A stretch of DNA of 64,000 bases from an uncultured Kangiellaceae bacterium (GCA_905479925.1 CAJQOL010000066.1:1-64000), one strand, 5' to 3'. Positions 9,730 to 19,738 are shown, counted from the first letter of the stretch. Program-made: numbers and translations. Notes: a model not told the origin generated them from the letters alone.

Positions 9730-12183
9730 TTATTTTTTTCTACCTAATTTGCTTTTTGACTTAGACTTGGTGTTTGAAGCTTTACGCCTACCTTTTTTCT
9801 TATCCGCTGGACCTGCTTTAGCTTTCTTCGATTCTGAAACCGATGAGCGCCTTGAGCTATTTTTTTTCGATGTCTTTTTACTCTTGGCCCTTGCATTGGC
9901 GTATAACTTCTCACGCTCAGAAAGTTTTTTAGTCGAACCTTGATTATCACCATTATCGATTAAGCTAAAATCGATTCGCCGTAGGTCAATATCAACGTTG
10001 GCAACTTCTATCTCAACCGGATCTCCGATTGAAAAGCGCTTACCCGATCGTTCACCAACCATTTGTTGACGGGTATTGTCATAATGGAAGTAATCCCTTC
10101 CTAATTCAGTTACGTGAATTAAACCTTCAACATAAACTTCATTTAACCGAACAAACAAGCCAAAATTAGTAATACTACTTACTTCACCAGAATAATGATT
10201 ACCAATATGAGACTGCATGTACTCACATTTTAACCAATCAGTAACATCTCGAGTCGCAAGGTCTGCGTTACGTTCAGTGATAGAGTTAGCTTGGCCAATC
10301 TCCGCCAATTTTTCCCTTGAGTAAAGCTTTTTAATGAGCTTCTTATCATCTTTCGTTTCTAAGTCAGTATCGGCGACCTGCGCCTTAATTACACGATGAA
10401 CAATCAAATCCGGATAGCGACGAATTGGTGAGGTAAAGTGGGTATAAGCATCAAATGCCAGTCCAAAATGTCCTTCATTATCAGGAGAGTACTCAGCTTG
10501 ACTCATGGAACGCAATAGCATTATCTGAATATTTTCAGCATCAGGACGATCTTCAATTTGCTGTAAGAACTGTCTAAAAATGTCCGGCTCAGGTTCACTT
10601 CCGCCACTGATAAACAGTCCTAGCTCCGCCAAATACGAACGTAATACCTCTAGCTTTTTTTCCTTTGGCCCTTGATGTACTCGATATAACCCGGGTAGTT
10701 TCTTCTTAATAAAAAATTGTGCCGCTGCAACATTGGCGCAAATCATACACTCTTCAATTAACTTGTGAGCATCATTTCTGACCACCGGAACAATTTTTTC
10801 TATCTTTCGATTGGGGTTAAACTGTATTTGGGTTTCGGTTGTTTCAAACTCAATTGCACCTCTTAATCGCTTTCTTTCTAAACGTGCTTTATACAGTTGA
10901 TGAAGATGTTTTATAGGTTTGACTAGAGATTGATACTCATCACAAAGTTTCTCATCACCTTGTAAAATACTCCATACTTTATTGTAGGTCATCCTTGCTT
11001 TTGAATGCATAACTGCGGGATAAAACTTACTTCGTCCGGGCTTTCCGTTTTTACCAATATTGATTTCGCAAACCATACATAACCTATCAACATTCGGCTT
11101 AAGGGAACAAAGCCCATTTGATACTTGTTCCGGCAGCATAGGAACAACGGAATTAGGAAAGTATACCGAGTTTCCGCGTTTTATTGCTTCTTGGTCAAGC
11201 GGGCTGTCGGGTTTAACATAATGACTGACATCGGCAATAGCGACATATAGTTTCCAACCGCCCAGCCGTCTCGACTGGCAATAAACAGCATCATCAAAAT
11301 CCCGCGCGTCTTCGCCATCAATGGTGATTAGCGGTAAGTCTCTTAAGTCTTTTCGGCCGACCAACTCATCTTCACCAACAGAAATTGGTAATTTCTTAAG
11401 TTGATCATGAATTCCATCATTCCAAGTGTTTCTAATTCCATATTGGGCAATTGCTATTTCAATTTCCATTCCTGGCGCCAAATAATCGCCAAGCACCTCA
11501 ACCACACGGCCAACTGCCTGTGACTTATAGGTGGGGCGAGTCGTTAGTTGCACCACTACAACTTGCTCATGATTAACCTTTAACGGGTCATCCGGTGGAA
11601 TAAAAATATCCTGAGAAATACGGGGATCTTCAGGCCTTACAAAAGTAAAGCCATTCTCAATATAATAACGACCTACTATTTTTAAAGGTGCGTCGCCACT
11701 CAGGACTTCAACGATTCCCGCTTCTTTTTTACCGTCTCGATGTGTTCCTTTTTCTCTGACGAGCACTTTCTCACCGGGAAATACACGACGCATTTCTCTG
11801 GCGGATACGAACCAATCCTTGCCACCCTTTTCTGGGCTAAAAAAGCCAAAACCATCTTTGTGGCCAAGAATAGTTCCTTTTTCCAGGTCGAGTCTATTTA
11901 CCACTCCATATGCTCGCTTTCTATCGCAATGGATTTGCCCATCGCGCACCATCGCTGACAACCGACGCTCTAATCCTATGACTTCTAATTGCTCAAACAG
12001 GCCTAAACCATTTTGAATAGCCTTAAACTTTAATGGTCCGCCGGCGTTCTCTAAAAAGCTTAAAATAAACTCTCTACTAGGGATAGGATTTTCGTATTTT
12101 GCTGACTCTCGCTTAAAATGGGGGTCAATTGAAGGTGTTTGCTTTTTTTTGTTATTTTTCTTTGATTTTTCTCGTGATGACAT
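9730..12183 (-). CDS. rnr: Exoribonuclease RNase R
   Basis: A processive 3'-5' exoribonuclease that can degrade structured RNA, active in rRNA quality control and under cold or stress. The 817 residues are typical. Visible parts are a winged-helix-like N-terminus, cold-shock domains, the RNB catalytic domain with the metal-binding acidic cluster ITIDGEDARDFDDAV, and the HFTSPIRRYPDLIVHR segment. An S1 domain follows (YSGEVSSITNFGLFVRL). The last ~70 residues are rich in lysine and serine, like the basic tail that helps RNase R unwind substrates. It is first gene of the rnr-rlmB unit. No tRNA-Leu was seen upstream, although some relatives carry one there. Confidence 0.96.
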   Translation of the reverse strand: MSSREKSKKNNKKKQTPSIDPHFKRESAKYENPIPSREFILSFLENAGGPLKFKAIQNGLGLFEQLEVIGLERRLSAMVRDGQIHCDRKRAYGVVNRLDLEKGTILGHKDGFGFFSPEKGGKDWFVSAREMRRVFPGEKVLVREKGTHRDGKKEAGIVEVLSGDAPLKIVGRYYIENGFTFVRPEDPRISQDIFIPPDDPLKVNHEQVVVVQLTTRPTYKSQAVGRVVEVLGDYLAPGMEIEIAIAQYGIRNTWNDGIHDQLKKLPISVGEDELVGRKDLRDLPLITIDGEDARDFDDAVYCQSRRLGGWKLYVAIADVSHYVKPDSPLDQEAIKRGNSVYFPNSVVPMLPEQVSNGLCSLKPNVDRLCMVCEINIGKNGKPGRSKFYPAVMHSKARMTYNKVWSILQGDEKLCDEYQSLVKPIKHLHQLYKARLERKRLRGAIEFETTETQIQFNPNRKIEKIVPVVRNDAHKLIEECMICANVAAAQFFIKKKLPGLYRVHQGPKEKKLEVLRSYLAELGLFISGGSEPEPDIFRQFLQQIEDRPDAENIQIMLLRSMSQAEYSPDNEGHFGLAFDAYTHFTSPIRRYPDLIVHRVIKAQVADTDLETKDDKKLIKKLYSREKLAEIGQANSITERNADLATRDVTDWLKCEYMQSHIGNHYSGEVSSITNFGLFVRLNEVYVEGLIHVTELGRDYFHYDNTRQQMVGERSGKRFSIGDPVEIEVANVDIDLRRIDFSLIDNGDNQGSTKKLSEREKLYANARAKSKKTSKKNSSRRSSVSESKKAKAGPADKKKGRRKASNTKSKSKSKLGRKK

Positions 12184-12498
12184 AATGTACCGTTTATTGC
12201 CTCGACCAGCTAAACCTAATTTATCTTAAATGAATTAAACAGTGGAGAATACTAGCGAGACGTTAGATGAAATTTTTTAGGCAGCTAGGTGCCAATACAC
12301 CGCTAGTTTAAACTAAAAGAAAGTCAACTACGAATGAATGTTGAAAAAACTCGGCTCCATCTGTCAAATAGCGCTTAAAACGCAAAATAACGCTTAAAAA
12401 ACGTCATTAGCATTACGGAAATACCCAACAAGGGTGCAGATAGGGCGTAATCCAGTGCCTCCAATGCTGTACTAGAAGTGACTGGGATATAACAGGTA
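12184..12498. other. 315-bp intergenic region with no gene seen
   Basis: It must hold the rnr promoter on the minus strand, but I found no convincing box pair. The only structure noticed is a direct repeat CGCTTAAAA at 12372-12380 and 12391-12399, 19 bases apart. No tRNA, ORF or strong hairpin was seen. Confidence 0.5.
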
Positions 12499-12936
12499 TT
12501 AAGAAATATAACTGACGGTTGCTATTTTGTGGCTTTCTTTTATCCACTCTAAAGCGCGGTTTTTGTGGGTAAAGACTTCGATATCAACGGTATATCGTGC
12601 AAACATTAATCGATAAAAATCAAACAATGTTTTCGTTATTTCATCGGAATAGACTAAGGCTAACTGGTAGTGCGTACCTCTTTTTTCTCTTAATCCGGAC
12701 ATAAAATGGAAAATAACATCCAGAGTATTTATGTCTATATCAAGAACCGCATCTGAAAAATCGTAACAGGCAGACATGTCTTTAGTAAATTCTTGATGTC
12801 GCAATGTATCACTGATACTCGCTACTATTTCTTTTAAAGAAATTTCACCGGTAAAGGCTACCACTAAGAAGTTATCTTCCGGATAAAACTCGACATTAAA
12901 TCCTGTTGTTTCCGGTTTCAAGAAGCTATTTAACAT
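12499..12936 (-). CDS. STAS/SpoIIAA-like small protein, paralogue B
   Basis: A 145-residue cytoplasmic protein with no signal peptide or membrane segment. Its alternating strand-helix pattern, with a final helix at ALEWIKESHK, suggests a STAS- or SpoIIAA-like fold; this is inference. It is clearly paralogous to the protein at 13263-13673. Both have an ACYDFS core (here with DAVLDIDI after it), then an RGTHYQLALV segment, then a final VEVF-type strand followed by a helix. STAS-like proteins usually act in anti-sigma or partner-switching systems, but no kinase or phosphatase of that type is nearby, so no function is proposed. Confidence 0.75.
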   Translation of the reverse strand: MLNSFLKPETTGFNVEFYPEDNFLVVAFTGEISLKEIVASISDTLRHQEFTKDMSACYDFSDAVLDIDINTLDVIFHFMSGLREKRGTHYQLALVYSDEITKTLFDFYRLMFARYTVDIEVFTHKNRALEWIKESHKIATVSYIS

Positions 12937-13262
12937 ATCTATGAACCACTCATTTAAATTTCGTTGGCAGTACTTTTCATGTGTAAATCTTGTAAAAGGT
13001 CAAAATCTGTTTTTTATGGTTGTCGCATTGGTAATTTGAACTTAACTAAAGCTTAGGTTCAAATTTCAAAAAAAGACAACCTTTTCGACGGCTTAGCTTT
13101 TGAAAATCTAAAACGGCCTGTTTTTAACCAATTTTAGTATAATAGGGAATAGATTAGCGCTAAATAGCCCTGATAGTTCTATGGACTTAGAGGCGAGGGT
13201 TGTCTTGTATCTGGGTAGAACGAAAAGGAGCACAATCTTGTTTCGATAGCTTAAAACACTCA
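12937..13262. other. 326-bp spacer between the two STAS-like paralogues
   Basis: No ORF of note. A TATAAT occurs on the plus strand at 13138-13143 without a good -35 or a downstream plus-strand gene. AAAAGGAGCACAATC near 13225 looks like a ribosome site but leads into no long frame. A promoter for the 12499 gene is expected here, since the spacer is long for cotranscription with the upstream paralogue. Confidence 0.4.
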
Positions 13263-13673
13263 TTACAAGCTGGAAGTCAACCAAATTTCAGCTTGTCTAG
13301 TACTTCCAAAGACTTCGACTTCAATCGAAGTTTTTGATAAATGAATCTGAAAAATATTCAGCAATGCGGTATTAAATGTATCATCGCTAACCAAAGCAAG
13401 TTGATAGATAGAACCTCGCTCCCTAAACTGCTCTGCAATATAGTTCGCATGGTTTTCGATGTCCATTATATCAAGCTCTATGATTGCGCCAGAAAAATCA
13501 TAGCAAGCATTTAAATTAGCGCGGAAATCGTTATTTTTAACGAGGTCAGTAAATGCTCTTTCAAAAGAGCTAAGGGTTACAGCACCAAAGAACTCAATCT
13601 TTGCAAAACGAGGGCGTTTTACAATAGTTATCTTAAATGGTAATGAGCTAGGCTGCGAGTCAAAGTTCGTCAT
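13263..13673 (-). CDS. STAS/SpoIIAA-like small protein, paralogue A
   Basis: A 136-residue soluble protein, same strand and same architecture as the gene at 12499-12936. Shared landmarks are ACYDFSGAIIELDI, RGSIYQLALV and IEVEVFGS, followed by a terminal helix (QAEIWL). Overall identity is modest by eye, so the duplication is old. No catalytic motif or phosphorylatable serine in the classical SpoIIAA DSSG context is obvious, which argues against simple partner switching. Function unknown; the STAS-like label is a fold-level guess. Confidence 0.75.
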   Translation of the reverse strand: MTNFDSQPSSLPFKITIVKRPRFAKIEFFGAVTLSSFERAFTDLVKNNDFRANLNACYDFSGAIIELDIMDIENHANYIAEQFRERGSIYQLALVSDDTFNTALLNIFQIHLSKTSIEVEVFGSTRQAEIWLTSSL

Positions 13674-13844
13674 ACACCTGATGAGAAGTCCTTCTTGATG
13701 AAATTATTTGGCCCTTAATAAACGCAGGAAAAATTGCGTTGTCAATTTTTCCTGCGCCCTAAAACCTTTTATTTTTCAACAAGTTTAGTGCATTTCCTAG
13801 ATAGTGCAATGTTCTTTCGAAAATTCAACTTTTACCGTCACCAT

Positions 13845-16304
13845 CTATATGGGCGAACCTGGGGGCATACTAGGTAATTTGATCAAATGTTCGCGATTAA
13901 GCTCCTTAACTTCAATGTTTTTTAGTCGCGCTAATTGATACTGATAAAAAGCGAAATAGTCAGATTTGCTGCGCGCTTTCTTTAACTTCTTCAATAACTG
14001 CTTTTTAATTAACTGTAAAGCATTGAAGACTTCAGACTTAACCGGCATCGGCGTTGTTTTACTATGGATAAGGTTAAGGTAGTTACTAATCAGCAGCTCT
14101 ATTGAGCTTTGATGATTTAAGCGGTCAACTCCAGAAAAACGATTAGCCATTACTGCCTTCGAAATCTGGTCGGTCAGCTCCTTAATATTCATGTAGTCTG
14201 GCTCTATTGCCGATTGAACTTGCAGCCGTGCAAGCCTTGTTGGTTCAAGCAGTAATGTATAAGTCTGCTGAATTGCCGCCCTCGCTAATGCGTTGGGGTC
14301 AAACATAACCCCCGTTTGGCGTTTTGCCGTTTCCCTAGAATCTTTATAGCCATAGGCCCTCGGTAGAATTCTATGTTGCAGTTTCTCGGATATCGCTAAA
14401 AACTCCGGGTGCAGGCTTTTCAGTAATAACTTTGTAGCCCTTCTCTGCTCGTTAACATCTGCGAACTGTGATGGCATTTCCTTGGCGCGAAGCTGCTTAA
14501 CCTGATATTCATAATTGAGTCCACCAATCCATTTTGCCGCAGCTTCCGCTTGATATCGGTGGAAGTAATAGACTGGAACCAATAGTTCTTGAAGATCAGA
14601 ATAGGGACGCTGATAATTAAGGCTCGCATCGCCGAAATTAGACAAGGCTATTCGTCGTAACTCATAAACACGTTCAAGTTCTGTGATGACATTGTCTCCA
14701 TTGTCCCATAAACTTGCGCGCACCTGCGCATCACCAACTTTCCTTGCGTCGGGGTCCGAAATATAGATGAACCCTTTCTCTTTGTTTGATTGAAGAATTT
14801 TATCCAGCTCTTGTTGTTCAGTTTCATCAGTAAATACCTGATAACCGTATGCTATTGCAGCTTTATCCCACACACCGATATTTTCTGCATAGGCATTTGT
14901 TGCGGTTAAGCGTGCTTGATCCTTGGCGTCTATTTCAAACAATGGATGTGGATAATCCATCACCGAAGCCCGCCCAAAGGAGCTAGCTGCGAAGTTGTGC
15001 GCTAGTCCAATAGTATGACCTATCTCGTGCGCAGACAGCTGACGAATACGAGCCAAAGCGAGATCCATTAATTCTTGGTCCACTGATTCACCATTAGTTG
15101 TAAATTCGAGCGGCTCATGGTTAAAACGAGAAAGCATCGCCTGCGCGATCAAATAGTCTTGACGCACACGTAAAGAACCGAGCGTGACATGCCCTTTGAT
15201 AATTTCTCCAGTTCGCGGATCGGTCACACCAAAACCATAGGACCAACCCCTTGTGGCTCGATGAACCCACTGAATAACATTAAAACGGACATCTAAGGGG
15301 TCGGCCCCCTCTGGTAGTATTTTAATTTGAAAAGCATTTTTAAATCCGATTGACTCGAAGGCTTGGTTCCACCACAACCCACCTTCAATTAAAGCTGTTT
15401 TTACTGGCTCAGGAGCCCCCGGATCAAGGTAATAGATAATCGGTTCTACCGCCTCGCTAACCGAGGCACCGGGGTCTTTTTTCTCGAGCCTATGACGACC
15501 AATATAACGACGAGTTATTGATTGATTAATCGGTTGAGCATAATCTTGATAGTCAAATTTCCAGAAACCACTTTGCGGATGAAAAACACGCGGCTTATAG
15601 CCAGCTTCCGGTAAGCGAATAAAACTATGATGAATTCTTAAGCTAACAATATTAGGCTCAATGGCCGCTTGTCTCACATAGTTGCCAGGATTGTTGCTCA
15701 CAAAAGTAACACTTGCCTCCAACTCTGTATTGTCAGGGAAACTTTTTGTGCGCGGTAAGAATATCGCCGAACGCGACTTATCGAGTTTGAAAGTACCTTG
15801 ATTTCGCAGCTTTAAACGATTAGCCACCCCATGACTATCTTGTAAGATAAACTGACTGGCATCAATTAGTACCCAATCGTCGCCCGAATCAACAATTTCA
15901 AAACCATACAAAATAGCAGATGCAAACGCTTGTCTTACCGACTTTGCTTCATTGGCATTATTTGAAACCGCACGGTAATTAGTATTTTCTTGCTCCAGCA
16001 TTAACCGGTTTCCGACACGCTTAAAGCTAACTAGCCTTATATCGCTTAACTGACCTCGGTCTAAACCTATATCATTAGAACCTAACCCTTGAGGCAAACT
16101 CGATTGGTATAAGAACTGCTCGCCGACATTGGTCACTTTCAAATACAATTTGCCGTTCTTATTATCATACAAGTGACTGACAAAACCTTCGTTTAATGAC
16201 GCTTCTTTAGTTAATTCTTTTAGGGTGGTATTCGCCGAGAAAACCTGCGAGCTAACCAAAGCCGTTAACAGAGTCAACATTACTATCGATATAGTCTTTT
16301 TCAT
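13845..16304 (-). CDS. Secreted zinc-dependent metalloprotease (DUF5117/DUF4953 type)
   Basis: An 819-residue exported protein. Residues 1-23 form a signal peptide (MKKTISIVMLTLLTALVSSQ, then VFSA). The zinc-binding HEXXH motif is at 426-430 (SAHEIGH), extended to HEIGHTIGLAH with a third ligand at H436, the metzincin-like pattern. The preceding segment YLDPGAPEPVKTALIEGG and the WVHRATRGWSYGFG region match large proteobacterial metalloproteases carrying DUF5117 and DUF4953 domains. The role is probably extracellular or periplasmic protein degradation; the substrate is unknown. AGGAAA precedes the ATG at 16304. The leader contains a 12-bp tandem repeat (16321-16368). Confidence 0.88.
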   Translation of the reverse strand: MKKTISIVMLTLLTALVSSQVFSANTTLKELTKEASLNEGFVSHLYDNKNGKLYLKVTNVGEQFLYQSSLPQGLGSNDIGLDRGQLSDIRLVSFKRVGNRLMLEQENTNYRAVSNNANEAKSVRQAFASAILYGFEIVDSGDDWVLIDASQFILQDSHGVANRLKLRNQGTFKLDKSRSAIFLPRTKSFPDNTELEASVTFVSNNPGNYVRQAAIEPNIVSLRIHHSFIRLPEAGYKPRVFHPQSGFWKFDYQDYAQPINQSITRRYIGRHRLEKKDPGASVSEAVEPIIYYLDPGAPEPVKTALIEGGLWWNQAFESIGFKNAFQIKILPEGADPLDVRFNVIQWVHRATRGWSYGFGVTDPRTGEIIKGHVTLGSLRVRQDYLIAQAMLSRFNHEPLEFTTNGESVDQELMDLALARIRQLSAHEIGHTIGLAHNFAASSFGRASVMDYPHPLFEIDAKDQARLTATNAYAENIGVWDKAAIAYGYQVFTDETEQQELDKILQSNKEKGFIYISDPDARKVGDAQVRASLWDNGDNVITELERVYELRRIALSNFGDASLNYQRPYSDLQELLVPVYYFHRYQAEAAAKWIGGLNYEYQVKQLRAKEMPSQFADVNEQRRATKLLLKSLHPEFLAISEKLQHRILPRAYGYKDSRETAKRQTGVMFDPNALARAAIQQTYTLLLEPTRLARLQVQSAIEPDYMNIKELTDQISKAVMANRFSGVDRLNHQSSIELLISNYLNLIHSKTTPMPVKSEVFNALQLIKKQLLKKLKKARSKSDYFAFYQYQLARLKNIEVKELNREHLIKLPSMPPGSPI

Positions 16305-16320
16305 GTCAGATAATTTCCTA

Positions 16321-16368
16321 ATTTCTTATTTGATTTCTTATTTAAATTCTTATTTGAATTCTTATTTG
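16321..16368. repeat. Four-copy 12-bp tandem repeat in the metalloprotease leader
   Basis: Four units in exact 12-base register: ATTTCTTATTTG (16321-16332), ATTTCTTATTTA (16333-16344), then AATTCTTATTTG twice (16345-16356 and 16357-16368). On the minus strand the unit reads CAAATAAGAATT, in the leader of the 13845-16304 metalloprotease and after the stop of the upstream acetyltransferase gene. A plus-strand ORF through it (SYLNSYLNSYL) is a repeat artefact. Confidence 0.9.
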
Positions 16369-16402
16369 ATTGACGGCCTAAACTTTAACGTTCTTGTTAT
16401 CA

Positions 16403-17002
16403 CTAATCAGATAACGTTGGAGATAGCAATCGCCATTCTTGCGCTGTTATTCCATAGTCAAGCTGGTCGGTTAGTTGATCGCCATTCATATAGTGTTGCT
16501 TAAAATAGGCTTCGCGTTTCATACCTAATTTTTCCATAATTTTATAAGAGGCAACATTTCTTGGATCGCAACGCGCTACCACTTTGTGAACATCAAACTG
16601 ATTAAATAATCGATTGAACATTTCACCGACAACCTCACTGACAAAACCTAATCCAGCATATTTAGGAGAAAGCCGGTAACCAATTTCAAGCCGCTTACTT
16701 GGCATGTCATCCACTTTAAATACGAAGTCTCCAATTGGTTTATCTTCTTCGGGCAAGGTGATCATAATGCCACTCCACTGGTCCAGTTCAAACCGCCACC
16801 CCGTTGATAAAGATTGCACAACCTTACGCACTCTATCATCACCTTCAGCAGGACGAATATATCGACAAACCTCTGGCAGTTGAGCATATAGATTAACCGC
16901 ATCAAAATCATCCAAGCGACAGGGTCTCAGCACTAAACGCTCGGTCTTTATTGTTGGTATTTCAAATGTTTTACCACTTGAAAACGCGTTAGTTTCTAAC
17001 AT
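16403..17002 (-). CDS. GNAT-family N-acetyltransferase (RimJ/RimL-like)
   Basis: A 199-residue soluble protein of the RimJ/RimL acetyltransferase_3 type. Family landmarks are TERLVLRPCRLDDFDAVN near the N-terminus, the GDFVFKVDD strand, and the acetyl-CoA-binding region GYRLSPKYAGLGFVSEVVGEM followed by VVARCDPRNVASYKIMEKLGMKREA, each recognisable in part. The usual substrate is the alpha-amino group of a protein or a small amine, and cannot be named here. It lies between two secreted peptidase genes on the same strand, with about 90-100 bp on either side. Confidence 0.9.
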   Translation of the reverse strand: MLETNAFSSGKTFEIPTIKTERLVLRPCRLDDFDAVNLYAQLPEVCRYIRPAEGDDRVRKVVQSLSTGWRFELDQWSGIMITLPEEDKPIGDFVFKVDDMPSKRLEIGYRLSPKYAGLGFVSEVVGEMFNRLFNQFDVHKVVARCDPRNVASYKIMEKLGMKREAYFKQHYMNGDQLTDQLDYGITAQEWRLLSPTLSD

Positions 17003-17093
17003 AGCCTTTTCTCAAACTTAGTTTCTATTAGGTTACCTTTCGGGACAATAAATTCCCACAAAAGGCGGCTCTCTAATTTTAAATGACTAGTAT

Positions 17094-19718
17094 CTAGTGA
17101 TTGTGTTCGTTAACTTCAGGTACCGTCTTTTCAACTTCATTAGTCTTTTGAGAGGCTCTAATGGTATCTCCAAAATAGAGAGCATTACTAAAGACTCGGC
17201 TAGTGCCTAACCAGAAACCTCTAAAGTTCATGTCATCTGAAAAAGCAATCAGTTTTCCCTGTCCGTGGCCCTGTACAAGTATGCTTGTTTTCCCAGATAA
17301 ATGATTACGATTATCAGCTGACATATAACCAGCGATTAACGGTTGTTTTGAAAATCTAGCAACCGATACAAATGCTTCTTTAGGTTCAGTAAAACCTAAT
17401 TGTCCCCGTTTAAAGATAGCGATTTTGTTATCCTCAAGGCCAAATGCTAAAGGATGATTCAAGTCTATTGTGGCATCCGCTATGGCACCGCCAATCACAT
17501 GCTCAGAGCGAGTTTTACCCATTTCAGAGTAACTCACATTAGTATCAACGGACCTTTCAAGCCGTTTCGCATCACTTGATAGCCATCCGCGCTGAGCTAA
17601 CCAGTCGGCACCTCGCGATTGAGCAACGATCACGCCGCCTTGTTTCACCCACTGACTCAACGAATCAACACCTTTCTCGGAGAAACTATAGCGACCATCA
17701 ACCATAATAATATGCGTATAATCATTGAGTGCGGTACGTTCAATTTGATTAACCGTCATCATCGTTAGTTGCTGATTGAGGCGTTGATCAAACAGATGCC
17801 AAACCTCACCGGCTTGATAACTGCTAACGCCCTCTCCAATAATCATCAGTGGTTTAACCTTAGTTAATACCGGTAAGCTTGCACTTCCCAAGTCCGGTCC
17901 AGATTGCGCTAGACCTGAAACAATCGAAACTGGTTGTAATTGTAGCTCTTGAAGTTTTGGTTCCATGAGCTGAGCTAATTTTTTCGCAGAAATATCCTGC
18001 GCTTTGACCGCTACTATAAGATCACCTAACCCCAGTTCAACCTTACCTTTGTTGCTCATCACCGTTGTTGGCTTACTAACATGTCGCACTTTAATATCGT
18101 TTGATAACAGGTAACTTAGCAAATTAGCGCTGGCAAAATTGCGCCAATCAAAGGCGAACGCGACGGTATTATCTTCTGGGCCTTCAAAAACGATTGGACT
18201 AATTTCTTTCTTTTTGCCCAATAACGAAGACTCGTAATCGGAGCGACTAACCATTTGGTAATTTAGATCAAACGCCAGCGCTAAGTTCCAGCTAGAAACA
18301 TCGTAAAAGGTGTTATCTTGAAAGGTCTTGCGCTTTTCAAAAATGGACTCAATCAACGAAGACTGTGTTTGCCGTATCGGCACTATATAAGCCTGTCCAG
18401 GCTGGAACTCTTGGTTATTGATTTCGAGCTCATTGGCTAAAGGATAAAACTCAATACCATGTCCGGAAAGTATTTTATTAAACTCAGCTATACGATAGGC
18501 ATCGTGCGAAGAATAGACGACTGCTCGAGTTCTATTTGCATTAGCATTTAACTTGGCTTTCTGGTAAAAATTTCGTTGATATTGGAGTAACTGCTTAGCA
18601 TTCTCCTGTACCGCGTCGAGGGTTGAAAACGAGGTTGTTAACTGATTCTTGATCGCGAAAGGAAAGCTTAACTTTCCATTTATTGAATCCTGTAAATGAC
18701 CTCTAGCGCTGGCCTGCTCAAAGAGAATACCTATTGAGCCGTTAATATCAGGGTAGGTAGATCCCTTCCCATAATAAAAATCATCAAAGCTTTCTTTTGT
18801 AAAATATAAGCTACCGATATTGTCCAAAGCCTTTGCGTGATAAGTCGCTATTTTTGCGGTTAAATCAAAGTTTTCTTTTGGTGTCAGCGGATTTTGCCGC
18901 GATTTTACGCCGGGTTGGAAAAAGTAGGTACTGTTTGTTCCCATTTCATGAAAATCAGTTAATACGTTTGGTTTCCAGTGGTGGAACATTTTAACCCGGC
19001 CTTTAGACTCAGGGTGTTGCAACAATAACCAATCTCTGTTGAGATCAAACCAATAATGGTTGGTACGTCCGCGAGGCCAAGCTTCGTTATGTTCGCGAGT
19101 ACTGGGGTCGCTATTCGGATTTTTACTCTTGTACATGTTCACCCAATGGGCAAAACGAGCCAAACCATCGGGATTTAGCATCGGATCGATGATAATTACC
19201 TGATTATCCAATTGCGCCATGGTTTTAGGGTCCGTTGCTGCCGCAAGGTGGTAGGCCAATAACAATGATGCGTTGCTTCCACTAGCCTCATTGCCATGGA
19301 CACTGTAGCCCATCCAAGTAACCGCTGGCCGGTCGGTCGATTTTGGCATTGATAGATGTTTTAGCCTTATGCTTTCAAGATTCTCTATATTTTTTTCGCT
19401 TGAAATATAGGCTAAAAATAGTGGTCGCTGTTCATGGGTGTAGGAATATGTATGTAATTTTATTCTCGGGGAGCTGTTAGCAAGCTCTATAAAATAGCGT
19501 TCAATTTGTTCTGGCCTAACATGCCATTCGCCTACCTGGTAGCCTAAGCTGCTCTTGGGAGTTGGTATCGACTCGAGATAGGGAGAATCTTTTACATCTT
19601 GCTCGCTAAGGTAATAATTTAGATCAACATCCGCCTCAACGCTGCTGGCGGCAATTTCAAATTGACACATAAACCCTGCAAGCAGACCAACTGATACCCG
19701 AAATAATGTTTTTTTCAT
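17094..19718 (-). CDS. Secreted M14-family zinc carboxypeptidase
   Basis: An 874-residue exported peptidase. A signal peptide covers about residues 1-25 (MKKTLFRVSVGLLAGFM). The M14 catalytic domain spans about 60-370: the zinc ligands HxxE are H141 and E144 (YSVHGNEASGSN), NPDG at 182-185 and FDLNRDW near 225 fit substrate-binding positions, and a probable third ligand is H257 (TDFHEMGTNS). E334 (GILFEQASARG) fits the general base. The long C-terminal half contains a glutamine-amidotransferase-like region, as in other large bacterial M14 proteins. It probably trims peptides outside the cytoplasm. It is divergent from modA. Confidence 0.9.
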   Translation of the reverse strand: MKKTLFRVSVGLLAGFMCQFEIAASSVEADVDLNYYLSEQDVKDSPYLESIPTPKSSLGYQVGEWHVRPEQIERYFIELANSSPRIKLHTYSYTHEQRPLFLAYISSEKNIENLESIRLKHLSMPKSTDRPAVTWMGYSVHGNEASGSNASLLLAYHLAAATDPKTMAQLDNQVIIIDPMLNPDGLARFAHWVNMYKSKNPNSDPSTREHNEAWPRGRTNHYWFDLNRDWLLLQHPESKGRVKMFHHWKPNVLTDFHEMGTNSTYFFQPGVKSRQNPLTPKENFDLTAKIATYHAKALDNIGSLYFTKESFDDFYYGKGSTYPDINGSIGILFEQASARGHLQDSINGKLSFPFAIKNQLTTSFSTLDAVQENAKQLLQYQRNFYQKAKLNANANRTRAVVYSSHDAYRIAEFNKILSGHGIEFYPLANELEINNQEFQPGQAYIVPIRQTQSSLIESIFEKRKTFQDNTFYDVSSWNLALAFDLNYQMVSRSDYESSLLGKKKEISPIVFEGPEDNTVAFAFDWRNFASANLLSYLLSNDIKVRHVSKPTTVMSNKGKVELGLGDLIVAVKAQDISAKKLAQLMEPKLQELQLQPVSIVSGLAQSGPDLGSASLPVLTKVKPLMIIGEGVSSYQAGEVWHLFDQRLNQQLTMMTVNQIERTALNDYTHIIMVDGRYSFSEKGVDSLSQWVKQGGVIVAQSRGADWLAQRGWLSSDAKRLERSVDTNVSYSEMGKTRSEHVIGGAIADATIDLNHPLAFGLEDNKIAIFKRGQLGFTEPKEAFVSVARFSKQPLIAGYMSADNRNHLSGKTSILVQGHGQGKLIAFSDDMNFRGFWLGTSRVFSNALYFGDTIRASQKTNEVEKTVPEVNEHNH

Positions 19719-19738
19719 TTAATCTTTCCTATGCAAAC

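Noticed and set aside
12184-12498. A tRNA-Leu gene upstream of rnr, as in some relatives
   Set aside because: No acceptor, T-loop or anticodon pattern was found on the minus strand.
13138-13143. TATAAT on the plus strand as a promoter for a small RNA
   Set aside because: No acceptable -35 box, terminator or conserved structure accompanies it.
16225-16503. A plus-strand ORF rich in SYLNSYL
   Set aside because: It is produced by the 12-bp tandem repeat and overlaps two minus-strand genes.
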